A stretch of DNA of 64,000 nt from Sunxiuqinia sp963678245 (lineage in GTDB: Bacteria > Bacteroidota > Bacteroidia > Bacteroidales > Prolixibacteraceae): assembly GCA_965140765.1 (NCBI GenBank), contig OZ223307.1, forward strand, positions 496,001 to 560,000, in the 5' to 3' direction. A program made the position numbers and the translations under genes. The notes below the pieces were generated by a model. The model saw only the letters and a list, made by a program, of their open reading frames with translations, ran no database searches and had not been told where the DNA came from. Position 1 is the stretch's first letter. Each line of letters starts with the position of its first letter. Below are positions 54,662 through 63,451 of the stretch, in pieces.

Positions 54662-57025
54662 TTAAAATTCGTTTGTTGATATCGAATAGGGTTTGCTGTC
54701 TTCTCCCACTCCCCATTCTTTACTGGGCTTGGGCACCATATTGAAGATCAACTCTCCACCATTCATCAAATCTTCGTGTGTGATAAAAGTTTTGTTGTAA
54801 GCCTTGCCATTTAATGTGGCAGATTTGATATAGATATTTTTATCACTTAGTTTATTCGCTTTCATGGTGAATGTTTTACCGTCGCCAACTTCAACAACAG
54901 CTTCATTTACGCATGGGCTACCAATTACATATTCGTTGCTTCCCGGGCAAACCGGATAGAAGCCCATTGAACTGAAAATGTACCAGGCAGACATTTGTCC
55001 GCAGTCATCATTTCCGCAAAGTCCATCTGGTGCTGGATTGTATTTGGTATTGATGATATGATGAATTTTCTCTGCTGTTTTCCATGGAGAGCTGGTCCAA
55101 TTGTATAAATAAGGAACATGATGACTAGGCTCGTTCCCCTGCACATATCCGCCAATGATTCCGACACGGTCAATATCTTCCGATTCTTCAAAAAATTCAT
55201 CTGGCAAATGCATCTCAAAAAGCGAATCTAAACGAGTGATAAATTTCTTTTCGCCTCCGAGTAATCTGATGTAACCAGCTACATCTTGTGGTTCATATAA
55301 GGAATAGTTCCAGGCATTTCCCTCGATGTATCCTTCGCCAGTTGTCTTCAGAGCATTGAAATTGGCTTTCCAACTGCCATCTGAGTTTTTTGCACGAATA
55401 AATCCGACTTCGGGATCAAACAAATTACGATAATGCAAGGCACGCTTCATGTAAGTTACAGCTTCTTCCTTTTTGCCCATGGCTTGTGCCATTTTGGCTA
55501 TCGTCCAATCGTCATAAGCATACTCTAAAGTCAAGGAAGCCGAATTATTAACGAGGTCGAAAGGCACATAACCGTATTTCATGTATTCACCAATGCCATC
55601 ATAACTTTTATGAGTTGAGGATTTGATAACCGACTCAAATGCTTTTTCAATATCATAATCCCGTATGCCTTTCATATAAGCATCAGCAATAACCGGTACA
55701 GCATGATACCCAATCATGCACCAGTTTTCATTGTTAAAGTGAGACCAAACAGGTAGTAAATGATGCACACTTTGTTGGTAGTGTTTGATCATGGAAATTA
55801 CCATATCATTGGCACGCTTGGGCTGAAGTACTGTAAATAACGGGTGCAACGCACGATAAGTATCCCACAGTGAAAATACCGTATAGTTGGTAAAACCATC
55901 GGCTTGGTATATGTTTTGATCCAGACCGCGATATTTTCCGTCAACATCATTATAAGTAATCGGATTGATGAAAGCGTGATACATAGAGGTGTAAAATGCC
56001 ACCATTTTATCTCGATCCGCTTGAATTTGAATTTTCTCCAATTCTTTCTCCCATCGATTTTTTGCATTAGCTTTCACTTGATCAAAGTTCCAGTGAGGAA
56101 TTTCGGACTGCAAATTATTTAAAGCTCCTTTTGTACTTACTGCTGATAGGGCAAATTTGATTTTTATAGGTTCGTCATCAGTCATGTCAAAATCAAAATA
56201 GTTGACTATGTCTTTGGCTTCCATTTGAGGGAAGTTTTTAGTTTCGTCGAATTTGCGCCAAAAACCTTTGTAAACCAACTTTTCATCACTTTTCATCCCG
56301 TATTCTTTTATTGGTTTTGAAAAGCTCATGGCAAAATACATATAGCGATTGCGCGCCCATCCACGAGTTATCCGGTAGCCGGTAACCAGGGTGTCATTTT
56401 CAACACGAACCGAAGCCCAAATCACTTTCCCATCATAATTGTATATGTTGTAATTCATATCTAAAATGATATGTCCAACATCGGTTTTTGGGTAGGTGTA
56501 TTGATGAAATCCAGTATGTATTGTGGTAGTTAACTCTGCAGTGATTTGATCATCTTCAAGCAAAACTTTATAATATCCCGGTGATGCTTCTTCCTTTTCG
56601 TGACTATAGTTTGAGCGGTAGCCATTTTCTGGATGATCTGCGGTTCCCGGATTAAGCTGTAATTTGCCCGCGGTTGGCATGATAAGGAAATCGCCCAGAT
56701 CGGAGTGGCCGGTACCACTAAAATGGGTATGCGCAAATCCCACGATGGTTGGTGAAGTATATTGATAGCCTGCACAATAGCGATATACTTCACCATTGTA
56801 ACGGCCATTTACGCTATACGGAATCGTATCGGTTTCCGGACTTAGTTGTACCATTCCGAAAGGAACAGTTGCCCCCGGAAAGGTGTGCCCCATTTCCTGA
56901 GTTCCAATAAATGGATCAACATAATCAACCAAATCTTTGGGGGAGTATTGGGCCCTTCCATTACTGACAAACAAGCATAGGGCAGTCAAGACAAAACTGC
57001 ACTTCAAAAGCGTTTTCTTCATCAT
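54662..57025 (-). CDS. GH92 exo-alpha-mannosidase
   Basis: 787 residues, secreted (signal VLTALCLFVSNGRAQ). GH92 fold: N-terminal beta-sandwich with YVDPFIGTQEMGHTFPGATV and FAHTHFSGTGHSDLGDFLIM, then an (alpha/alpha)6 domain with FSLWDTYRALHPLFTVLQ, GYIEGNAWNYSLYEPQDV and GNDDCGQMSAWYIFSSMGFY. Calcium-dependent removal of terminal alpha-mannose from N-glycans or mannans. There is no SusCD pair beside it, so it is not in a standard utilisation locus. A basic secretory peptidase gene lies upstream on the same strand. Confidence 0.95.
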   Translation of the reverse strand: MMKKTLLKCSFVLTALCLFVSNGRAQYSPKDLVDYVDPFIGTQEMGHTFPGATVPFGMVQLSPETDTIPYSVNGRYNGEVYRYCAGYQYTSPTIVGFAHTHFSGTGHSDLGDFLIMPTAGKLQLNPGTADHPENGYRSNYSHEKEEASPGYYKVLLEDDQITAELTTTIHTGFHQYTYPKTDVGHIILDMNYNIYNYDGKVIWASVRVENDTLVTGYRITRGWARNRYMYFAMSFSKPIKEYGMKSDEKLVYKGFWRKFDETKNFPQMEAKDIVNYFDFDMTDDEPIKIKFALSAVSTKGALNNLQSEIPHWNFDQVKANAKNRWEKELEKIQIQADRDKMVAFYTSMYHAFINPITYNDVDGKYRGLDQNIYQADGFTNYTVFSLWDTYRALHPLFTVLQPKRANDMVISMIKHYQQSVHHLLPVWSHFNNENWCMIGYHAVPVIADAYMKGIRDYDIEKAFESVIKSSTHKSYDGIGEYMKYGYVPFDLVNNSASLTLEYAYDDWTIAKMAQAMGKKEEAVTYMKRALHYRNLFDPEVGFIRAKNSDGSWKANFNALKTTGEGYIEGNAWNYSLYEPQDVAGYIRLLGGEKKFITRLDSLFEMHLPDEFFEESEDIDRVGIIGGYVQGNEPSHHVPYLYNWTSSPWKTAEKIHHIINTKYNPAPDGLCGNDDCGQMSAWYIFSSMGFYPVCPGSNEYVIGSPCVNEAVVEVGDGKTFTMKANKLSDKNIYIKSATLNGKAYNKTFITHEDLMNGGELIFNMVPKPSKEWGVGEDSKPYSISTNEF

Positions 57026-57097
57026 GTCTATTACTTCTTACAAACAGAAAGAGCTATCAAAAATGATCATTCTTTCTGCCTATGTTACTTTGTATTA

Positions 57098-57796
57098 TTA
57101 AATTGTTGGATTAGCCTTATATTCTTTCCATAAATCAGCAGGTGTTTTACCTGTTAGTTCTACCCATGTTTGATCTGTGTAAGTGTGATCACGCATAATC
57201 TGATCCATTTTCTCAATAAACTGGTCGTCTTTGGTTTTAACAATCCAAGCGAAAAAACGAGCTGTAACCCGGTAAGAGTTGTCGTAGTTTTGTGTTTCAG
57301 ACACATTTGGAAGTGACCAGCCAGCACCAGCATTATCAACACCAAACTTGTATCGTACATAGTCAGCAATACCTTCTGTCACCCACCATGGACCAGTTGT
57401 ATTTCCATAAGCTTGTACAATGTGCATTACTTCGTGAGTAACTACATCAATGTCACCTGGGTGTTTCGCAAACCATTCCGGATTATACACCACTCGGTCT
57501 GCCGATGTTGCTGCAACTCCCTCATATGCAGGATCAATTACAAAAGTGACTGTTTGGGTCGTGTTCTCATTGTATTGCTTGGCTAAGATTGGATAAACGG
57601 CAAAAAATGTATCTTTCAATTTTTGCTCTACAGAAGCGCTGAAATTTTCGGCTTTGTTGATGTAAATCAACGTATATCCATCCTTTTTGATAGAATCATT
57701 AGTGACGTAATTGGTCTTACTGTCATCTTGAGCACAAGAAATGAAGTGAATAGCAATTAAAAGAAGCGCTGTAACGGATAGTGATTTAGTTTTCAT
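57098..57796 (-). CDS. Basic secretory protein-type metallopeptidase
   Basis: 232 residues from the ATG at 57796. Lipoprotein-type signal ending ISCAQ (Cys 20 or so). The rest is the plant basic-secretory-protein (BSP) domain: YTLIYINKAENFSASVEQKL, the zinc motif HEVMHIVQAYG (HExxH), WWVTEGIADYVRYKFG with the third ligand, and YRVTARFFAWIV. Acts outside the cell membrane. Lies 72 bp upstream of the GH92 gene, same strand, perhaps degrading the protein part of mannosylated glycoproteins. Confidence 0.88.
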   Translation of the reverse strand: MKTKSLSVTALLLIAIHFISCAQDDSKTNYVTNDSIKKDGYTLIYINKAENFSASVEQKLKDTFFAVYPILAKQYNENTTQTVTFVIDPAYEGVAATSADRVVYNPEWFAKHPGDIDVVTHEVMHIVQAYGNTTGPWWVTEGIADYVRYKFGVDNAGAGWSLPNVSETQNYDNSYRVTARFFAWIVKTKDDQFIEKMDQIMRDHTYTDQTWVELTGKTPADLWKEYKANPTI

Positions 57797-57841
57797 TTTA
57801 ATGGGGAATATGTAAATTAATATTACTAGATCTATTTTCAA

Positions 57842-58145
57842 AAATAAATAACGAATTGTAAGATATTGTTGCCATTAGTCATGTTAATGTTTCATTTTAA
57901 GAATAAATAAGAACAAATTAATCTTTCGTGTTAATTATCTCATAGACTAATACGATTTCAAGGGAAGTTTTACTCATTCTTGATGAAAAATGAATCTCCC
58001 CGCTGCAAGCAGACGGGGTATCATGATCGATTAATAATGTTACTTTTCGCTGCAAGCAGCGGGGAACTAACCCCTGTGAGATTAGAAATTGAGTTTTTAA
58101 ATTTTAAGATCATTTTATTTGAGGTGTTTATATCTTGTGGGTGCA
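57842..58145. other. Intergenic region between the BSP gene and pgeF
   Basis: About 300 bp without a gene. The first 150 bp are A/T-rich and featureless apart from scattered TTTG. The second half holds the REP-like hairpins and the pgeF leader. No clear TAnnTTTG before pgeF; TATCTTGT 15 bp upstream is a two-mismatch match. Confidence 0.6.
57998..58074. repeat. Two REP-like hairpins with core CGCTGCAAGCAG
   Basis: First: CCCCGCTG-CAAG-CAG(A)CGGGG at 57998-58018. Second: CGCTG-CAAG-CAGCG at 58048-58061, continuing GGGG-AACTAA-CCCC to 58074. Both share CGCTGCAAGCAG in the same orientation. This pattern is like REP/BIME palindromes mobilised by IS200/IS605-like TnpA (RAYT) proteins; no such gene is in the window. 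Confidence 0.6.
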
Positions 58146-58913
58146 ATGAGAAAAATAGAAGTGAGTGGGAAAGAGTTTTATCAATTCGAAATTTTTGATT
58201 CGAATGGATTGACAAATTTCTGTAGCACAAAAATAGGCTGGAGAGGAAATGGAAACACCAGGCTCACCGGCAACTTGGAAGATGATTACATGCCTTTTAG
58301 AGAAGAACTATCCAGTGCCTTAAAGCTTTCATCAGAGCAGCTGATCTTTCCGAGACAAAATCATGGCACCGGCATTCAAATTGTGTATGAACTTAATCAT
58401 TCACCTGATATTTCTGAAACCGATGCATTGATCACCAACCAAGCGGGAATCTGTATTTGTGTGCAAACAGCTGACTGTGTTCCCTTTTTATTGTACGACC
58501 CGGTTAAACAAGTAGTCGCTGCTGTTCATGCAGGTTGGAGAGGAACGGTTAATCAGATTCTGGTGAAAACGATTCAAACAATGCAAGCCAATTTCAACAC
58601 AAACTCCAGCGATATTTTGATGGGAATTGGGCCATCCATCTGTCAGGATAATTACGAAGTGGGAGAAAATGTGATTGCGCAGGTGAAAACACAGTTTGTG
58701 AATCATTCTGATTTACTGGCACCAACAAAGTCTGGCAAAGCAAAACTTGATTTGTGGGAAACCAATAAAACTCTGGCGTTAAAAGCAGGTGTTTTTGAGT
58801 CTCAAATTGAAATTATGGGACTGTGCTCATATCAGGAACAATCACTTTTCTACTCTGCCCGGCGCGATGGAGCAGGTACCGGACGAATGATTAGTGGAAT
58901 CATGTTATCTTGA
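58146..58913 (+). CDS. pgeF: Peptidoglycan editing factor PgeF (laccase-domain/YfiH)
   Basis: 255 residues from the ATG at 58146. Laccase-domain (Cu-oxidase_4/YfiH) fold with the three zinc ligands visible: His in FPRQNHGTG, Cys in VQTADCVPFLLYD and His in VAAVHAGWRGTV. Also GIGPSICQDNYEVG and ARRDGAGTGRMIS at the end. Hydrolyses wrongly incorporated residues from muropeptide precursors; purine nucleoside phosphorylase activity is reported in the family. Stands alone, upstream of a separate promoter for the next gene. Confidence 0.9.
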   Translation: MRKIEVSGKEFYQFEIFDSNGLTNFCSTKIGWRGNGNTRLTGNLEDDYMPFREELSSALKLSSEQLIFPRQNHGTGIQIVYELNHSPDISETDALITNQAGICICVQTADCVPFLLYDPVKQVVAAVHAGWRGTVNQILVKTIQTMQANFNTNSSDILMGIGPSICQDNYEVGENVIAQVKTQFVNHSDLLAPTKSGKAKLDLWETNKTLALKAGVFESQIEIMGLCSYQEQSLFYSARRDGAGTGRMISGIMLS

Positions 58914-59041
58914 CATCTAAGCATGTTGATATATGTCGAATCAGTTGGAGTTAGAATTAGGTTTTTCGTTCTAACACAATCTTGGCTGGGGGACTATTCC
59001 GCAGGTCATGCGTTTGCAAGGCCTCCTTTTGTTTCGACCTG

Positions 59042-59068
59042 TTGAACCGATTTGATTTATTACCTTTG
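59042..59068 (+). promoter_or_regulatory. Promoter of the queuosine-precursor transporter
   Basis: TACCTTTG (full TAnnTTTG match) at 59061-59068. A TTG at 59042-59044 gives a short 16-bp spacing. Predicted start about 59075, just ahead of the riboswitch candidate. Confidence 0.5.
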
Positions 59069-59090
59069 TCGCCATTATTGAATTAAACCA

Positions 59091-59127
59091 TGCAGGTGGC
59101 ATCACCCTGCACTTAAAAAACAAAAAA
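59091..59127 (+). ncRNA. Probable preQ1-I riboswitch
   Basis: TGCAGG (59091-59096) pairs with CCTGCA (59106-59111). The 9-nt loop TGGCATCAC has U at the first position and ends in AC, as in preQ1-I aptamers. An A-rich tail ACTTAAAAAACAAA follows. The P1, loop and tail order is that of the Bacillus queC and Thermoanaerobacter preQ1-I aptamers, and it directly precedes a queuosine-precursor transporter. The GCAU of the loop can pair with AUGC at the start codon, which would block translation when preQ1 is bound. No SD sequence is needed for that in Bacteroidota. Confidence 0.6.
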
Positions 59128-59832
59128 ATGCAAAACGAACTACTTTGGGTGGTCATGTTGTTGGCTAATTTCCTACTGATTATTGGAGCTTACAAATTGT
59201 TTGGCAAAGGAGGATTGGTCATGTGGATTCCAATCTCGGTAATCGTTGCAAATATTCAGGTGATCCAAACAGTAGAATTATTTGGCTTGGTCGCTACCTT
59301 AGGAAATATTGTTTATGCCAGCTCTTTTTTAGTAACCGATATTTTATCCGAAAACTACGGAAAGTCCGATGCTAAAAAAGCGGTTTGGATTGGCTTTTTC
59401 AGTCTGATTTCGATGACTCTGCTGATGAATCTGGCACTTTACTTTTTACCGTTGGAGGGCGACGAGTTTGCATCATCCACTCATGAATCGCTGAGCACCA
59501 TTTTTAAATTGATGCCACGAATTGCCATTGCCAGTCTGGCTGCTTATCTGGTTTCGCAGCAGCATGATATCTGGGCTTTTCATTTTTGGAAAAAACGGTT
59601 TTCTTCTGATCGACAATTGTGGCTGCGAAACAATTTGAGTACCATGGTTTCACAATTACTGGATAGCGTTGTTTTCACATTCATAGCCTTCTGTGGCGTT
59701 TTTGAGCTTTCTTTGCTTTATGAGATTTTAATTACGACTTACCTGTTAAAGTGGGCTGTTGCCGCAGCCGACACCCCTTTTGTTTATTGGGCAAAGCATA
59801 TTCATAAAAACAATCGGTTTGTGGTGAAGTAA
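59128..59832 (+). CDS. Queuosine precursor transporter (YhhQ/QPTR, Vut_1 family)
   Basis: 234 residues, six hydrophobic helices (about 5-25, 30-50, 55-72, 88-112, 130-155, 185-215). Family motifs: IVANIQVIQTVELFG, ASSFLVTDILSENYGKSDAK, and RNNLSTMVSQLLDSVVFTF. Imports queuine or preQ0/preQ1 for tRNA modification. Controlled by the riboswitch candidate that ends one base before its start. Convergent with trkH, 1 bp apart. Confidence 0.93.
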   Translation: MQNELLWVVMLLANFLLIIGAYKLFGKGGLVMWIPISVIVANIQVIQTVELFGLVATLGNIVYASSFLVTDILSENYGKSDAKKAVWIGFFSLISMTLLMNLALYFLPLEGDEFASSTHESLSTIFKLMPRIAIASLAAYLVSQQHDIWAFHFWKKRFSSDRQLWLRNNLSTMVSQLLDSVVFTFIAFCGVFELSLLYEILITTYLLKWAVAAADTPFVYWAKHIHKNNRFVVK

Positions 59833-59833
59833 A

Positions 59834-61303
59834 CTAGGTGCGCCAAAACCAGTGTGTGAATAAGGTGAGCACCGGAAAGATCTCAAGCCGCCCAATCAAC
59901 ATGGTAAATGTGAGCAAATATTTGGATGGATCAGTGAGCATGCTGAAGTTTGATGCTGGCCCTACTTTACCAAATCCGGGGCCAATTCCTCCCATGGTTG
60001 TGACGATTGACCCAAACGAGGTTCCCCAGTCGTTCCCAATGCCAATCATAGCTATTGTGCCTATTACAACGATGCCGTAATACAGCAGGATGAAGTTTGA
60101 TACTGCACTAACTTGCTTAGAAGAAAGGGTGCGGTTGTTATATTTTACATGGCATACTGCATTGGGCGAAATGGTTTGTTTGATGCTTTTTTTGATAACC
60201 TGCCAATTGATATAATGGCGGATGACTTTTACTCCCCCTCCGGTTGATCCGGCGCAAGCACCTACCAACATCAGTAAAACAATCATCAGAATACCCTGTG
60301 TGGGCCAAAGCAGATAATCGTCAGTAGCAAAACCAGTTGCCGTAATTACCGATATCACTTGAAAATAAGAGTCGCGGAATGCTTTTTCAAACGAAATTTC
60401 ATTCGAAAAGAACAGGATGAGTGTTAATACCGCTCCAACGGCAAAGACAATCTTCAGGTAAAACCAGAGCTCGTTGTTTTGAAGAGCCTTTTTATATTTA
60501 CCACTGGCAATTAAAACATGCAGCACAAAATTAATTCCAGATAATAGCATGAAGACCGTAATAACATACTGGATGTAAGGCGAGTAATCGGCAATTGAGG
60601 CGTTCTTCGTTGAGAATCCTCCTGTGGCAACTGTAGCAAACGAATGACAAATACTGTCGAAAAGATTCATACCTCCCAAGGTTAATAAAACAGTCTCAAG
60701 GGCCGTGAGTCCGACATAAATCATCCAGATGCTTCGGGCAACATACCTGATTTTAGTTGAAAACTTCTCTTCAACAACAACCGATGCTTCCAGGTTAAAA
60801 AGCTGGCCTCCATACATTTTCAGCAAAGGCATAATGGCAACGACCAGCACAATAATCCCCATTCCTCCTATCCAGTGCGTTTCGCTGCGCCAAAAGAGCA
60901 CACTTCGTGGCAGGGCTTCAATATCGCTTAAAATAGATGAACCTGTGGTTGTGAAACCCGACATGCTCTCAAACCAGGCATCAGCAAAGGCCGGAATCGT
61001 ATGAGTATACAGATAAGGTAAACTTCCGAAGAAAGCTAAAAAGAGCCATCCGAATGTAACAATGACTAGTCCTTCACGAACGCCGGGTTCGCCAAACCTA
61101 CTATTCCAGCTAACGAAATAGAGGAAACCACCTGCCCCAAATGTTGTCAGTACAGCGTAAAGTACTCGAATAAGTTCCGGTTCGTGATCGTACCATGAAA
61201 TGAGCAACGAAAGGACCATAAATAGCCCTTCGAAAAGAAGAATAATTGAAATAATATGAATAACAAGAAGTATATTGATGTTACTTCTCTTTTGAAAATT
61301 CAT
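59834..61303 (-). CDS. trkH: TrkH-family potassium uptake membrane subunit
   Basis: 489 residues, the expected length, with about ten to twelve membrane segments. The four pore-loop selectivity regions can be seen: MSGFTTTGSSI, ATVATGGFST, ITATGFATDD and TTMGGIGPGFG. GACAGSTGGGVKVIRHYI is a conserved cytoplasmic-side motif. Takes up K+ (with H+ or Na+) across the inner membrane with a TrkA partner. No trkA is visible next to it. Downstream of a small secreted-protein gene on the same strand, separated by 55 bp. Confidence 0.93.
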   Translation of the reverse strand: MNFQKRSNINILLVIHIISIILLFEGLFMVLSLLISWYDHEPELIRVLYAVLTTFGAGGFLYFVSWNSRFGEPGVREGLVIVTFGWLFLAFFGSLPYLYTHTIPAFADAWFESMSGFTTTGSSILSDIEALPRSVLFWRSETHWIGGMGIIVLVVAIMPLLKMYGGQLFNLEASVVVEEKFSTKIRYVARSIWMIYVGLTALETVLLTLGGMNLFDSICHSFATVATGGFSTKNASIADYSPYIQYVITVFMLLSGINFVLHVLIASGKYKKALQNNELWFYLKIVFAVGAVLTLILFFSNEISFEKAFRDSYFQVISVITATGFATDDYLLWPTQGILMIVLLMLVGACAGSTGGGVKVIRHYINWQVIKKSIKQTISPNAVCHVKYNNRTLSSKQVSAVSNFILLYYGIVVIGTIAMIGIGNDWGTSFGSIVTTMGGIGPGFGKVGPASNFSMLTDPSKYLLTFTMLIGRLEIFPVLTLFTHWFWRT

Positions 61304-61358
61304 GATAAGTTACAATTAAAAATGAATAAAAAAATACGAGTTGGGCAAGCTGTTGATT

Positions 61359-61712
61359 TTATCCGTTTATTGGAGGAGATAAGTTACCGATTTCGTGCAA
61401 CCACCTGGAGTAGCGCAAGCAAATGCTGATGGTGTGTAACTTGTATTTCGAATATTGTGGATCGAATGGGATTATAGAATAAATCAACTTCCACTGAAAA
61501 TCCAGACGGTCAATCTCACCATCTTTCCCCTCATTTTCAACCCCCTGAAAACCAGCTTGAATATCCCTGCTCAGCATATCATCCAGACAAACTGATTGGT
61601 CTTTCGAATTCAGCGAATGTGTGTTCAATCGTTCTCCTGTTGATGAGAACAGCGCAGAAAATAAGACAAATACGGAGAATATTGTTACAAGTAATTTCAA
61701 ATCGCTCTGCAT
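61359..61712 (-). CDS. Small exported protein of unknown function
   Basis: 117 residues with an N-terminal hydrophobic signal (LKLLVTIFSVFVLFSALFSS). The mature part (ERLNTHSLNSKDQSVCLDD, FDPQYSKYKLHTISICLRYS) has two Cys and no recognised motif. A good Bacteroidota promoter at 61733-61765 sits right upstream, which supports it as real. It could be co-transcribed with trkH. Confidence 0.6.
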   Translation of the reverse strand: MQSDLKLLVTIFSVFVLFSALFSSTGERLNTHSLNSKDQSVCLDDMLSRDIQAGFQGVENEGKDGEIDRLDFQWKLIYSIIPFDPQYSKYKLHTISICLRYSRWLHEIGNLSPPING

Positions 61713-61732
61713 TTTTCTAATAAATCACGAAG

Positions 61733-61765
61733 CAAAGCTACCGATAAAACAAAGATGGTGGTCAA
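61733..61765 (-). promoter_or_regulatory. Promoter of the 61359-61712 gene
   Basis: Minus strand TTG (61763-61765), 22 bp, TAGCTTTG (61733-61740), a TAnnTTTG match. Start of transcription about 61726. Confidence 0.6.
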
Positions 61766-62065
61766 GCCGATGTGCAATTATTCATCTATCATTTCAAAAT
61801 TAAGGCTTGATTAATATTCCGGAACTCAATCTCAGGAATTCGCTGAATTGACTAATTTATCCATGCATTATTTGCCATGTTGTAATAAATATGTTAGTTT
61901 GAAAAAAGAATGGTTTTTGATTGAGAAAACTAGTTATTTTTACAGCATTAAGCTTTAGAATAAAATAGTTATTTGTGAAACGAACTTGTAAACAACTCAG
62001 TAGCAGAGAAGGGTGATTGCATGCAAGTTCCAACTAATGGAAAAAAAATAAACAAGTATAACCGT
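61766..62065. other. Intergenic leader of lysC
   Basis: About 300 bp. TATTTTTA around 61933 with TTTTTG 20 bp before it is a weak promoter. No T-box, lysine riboswitch or strong hairpin is recognised. Confidence 0.4.
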
Positions 62066-63313
62066 ATGAAGATATTTAAATTTGGTGGGGCCTCAGTCAG
62101 CTCAACTGATGCGATAAGAAACGCCACTTCAATCATCGATTTATTTCCTGATAAAAAAGTTATTGTTGTTTCAGCAATGGGCAAAACAACCAATGAACTT
62201 GAGGAGTTGGTTAAAAGCTATTTCAACAGAGCCAGCAACATGGAGTTAATTTTGGAGCGTATCAAGAATTATCATGCCGGTATTACCACCGGACTTGGAT
62301 TGACTGATGCTGACTTGGGTCAGGTTGAAGTGTTGTTTGCAGATCTGAAAAAACGCCTGAGCATGAACCCATCGTTGAACTTCGACTACGAGTATGATCA
62401 GGTGGTTTGCTATGGCGAGCTGATTTCAACGGCCATCATCTCTGCCTATTTAAACAAGCAGGGATCGAAAAGCCAATGGATGGATATCCGCCAAAGTTTG
62501 CGAACGGATGAAACGCATCGCGAGGCAATTGTTGATTGGAAATGGTCGGAGATGTTGATCAATAACAGCTTTAATTTTCGTGATACCGATTTGTATGTAA
62601 CGCAGGGGTTTATCGGTTCAACCAATACCAATCAAACGACCACATTGGGCCGTGAGGGATCTGATTTTACAGCTGCAATTTTAGGCAACCTGCTAAATGC
62701 TGAGAGTGTCACTATCTGGAAAAATGTTCCCGGGGTGTTGAATGGTGATCCGGTTGATTTTGAAGACACGGTAAAACTGGAAGAGCTTTCTTATAGAGAA
62801 GCAATTGAGCTGGCCTATTCCGGAGCCAAAGTCATTCATCCGAAAACGATCAAACCCTTGCGCAACAAAAAAATTCCACTGCTGGTTCGACCGTTCGATT
62901 TTCCTGACCAAGCCGGGACTATGATTCATGATGTGGGGCATCAGCTGGATTTAGTCCCGATTTTTATACTGAAGAAAAATCAGGTACTGGTTACCATCTC
63001 TCCGTCCGACTTTTCATTTATTGGTATTGATCAGCTATCTGGGGTTTTTAGCCTGTTTAAAAAGCGCCGCATCAAGGTCAACCTGATACAGCAATCGGCA
63101 ATCGACCTTTCGTTGTGTATTGATGAGCCCGAGGTCGGTTTGGAAAGCTTGGTTGTTGAATTACGGAAAAAGTTTGATGTGCTATACAATACCGGGCTGA
63201 TTTTGGCAACCATCCGTTTTTACGATGACGATGCGCTGATTAAAATGAAAAATAGTCGTCAATTATTTTTGGAACAAAAAAGCCGTCGAACGGCTCGTTT
63301 GGTTCTGAAATAA
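62066..63313 (+). CDS. lysC: Aspartate kinase (monofunctional)
   Basis: 415 residues from the ATG at 62066; 15 in-frame codons further upstream lack similarity. First step of Lys/Met/Thr synthesis. Amino-acid kinase domain with KFGGASVSSTDAIRN at the start, VVSAMGKTTNELEEL, TLGREGSDFTAAI and IHPKTIKPLRNKKIP. The C-terminal ACT regulatory pair starts at FILKKNQVLVTISPSDFSF. No homoserine dehydrogenase fusion. Neighbours (trkH and an RND adaptor) are not part of the pathway; no lysA is beside it. Confidence 0.95.
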   Translation: MKIFKFGGASVSSTDAIRNATSIIDLFPDKKVIVVSAMGKTTNELEELVKSYFNRASNMELILERIKNYHAGITTGLGLTDADLGQVEVLFADLKKRLSMNPSLNFDYEYDQVVCYGELISTAIISAYLNKQGSKSQWMDIRQSLRTDETHREAIVDWKWSEMLINNSFNFRDTDLYVTQGFIGSTNTNQTTTLGREGSDFTAAILGNLLNAESVTIWKNVPGVLNGDPVDFEDTVKLEELSYREAIELAYSGAKVIHPKTIKPLRNKKIPLLVRPFDFPDQAGTMIHDVGHQLDLVPIFILKKNQVLVTISPSDFSFIGIDQLSGVFSLFKKRRIKVNLIQQSAIDLSLCIDEPEVGLESLVVELRKKFDVLYNTGLILATIRFYDDDALIKMKNSRQLFLEQKSRRTARLVLK

Positions 63314-63451
63314 AGAATTGGGTCGCCCTTCGAACCGGTATTTCTCATTAAGGGGTGTTGCAATAACATTATTTTGTTTGTAGCAAACATATATTTTATT
63401 GTAAATTTAAACATCCCAAAAAACGATCGGTTTCGAGCAAAAATCAACAAC

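Noticed and set aside
54662..57796. A polysaccharide-utilisation locus around GH92
   Set aside because: No SusC/SusD pair, no sigma/anti-sigma or hybrid sensor next to it; only a basic secretory peptidase gene accompanies it.
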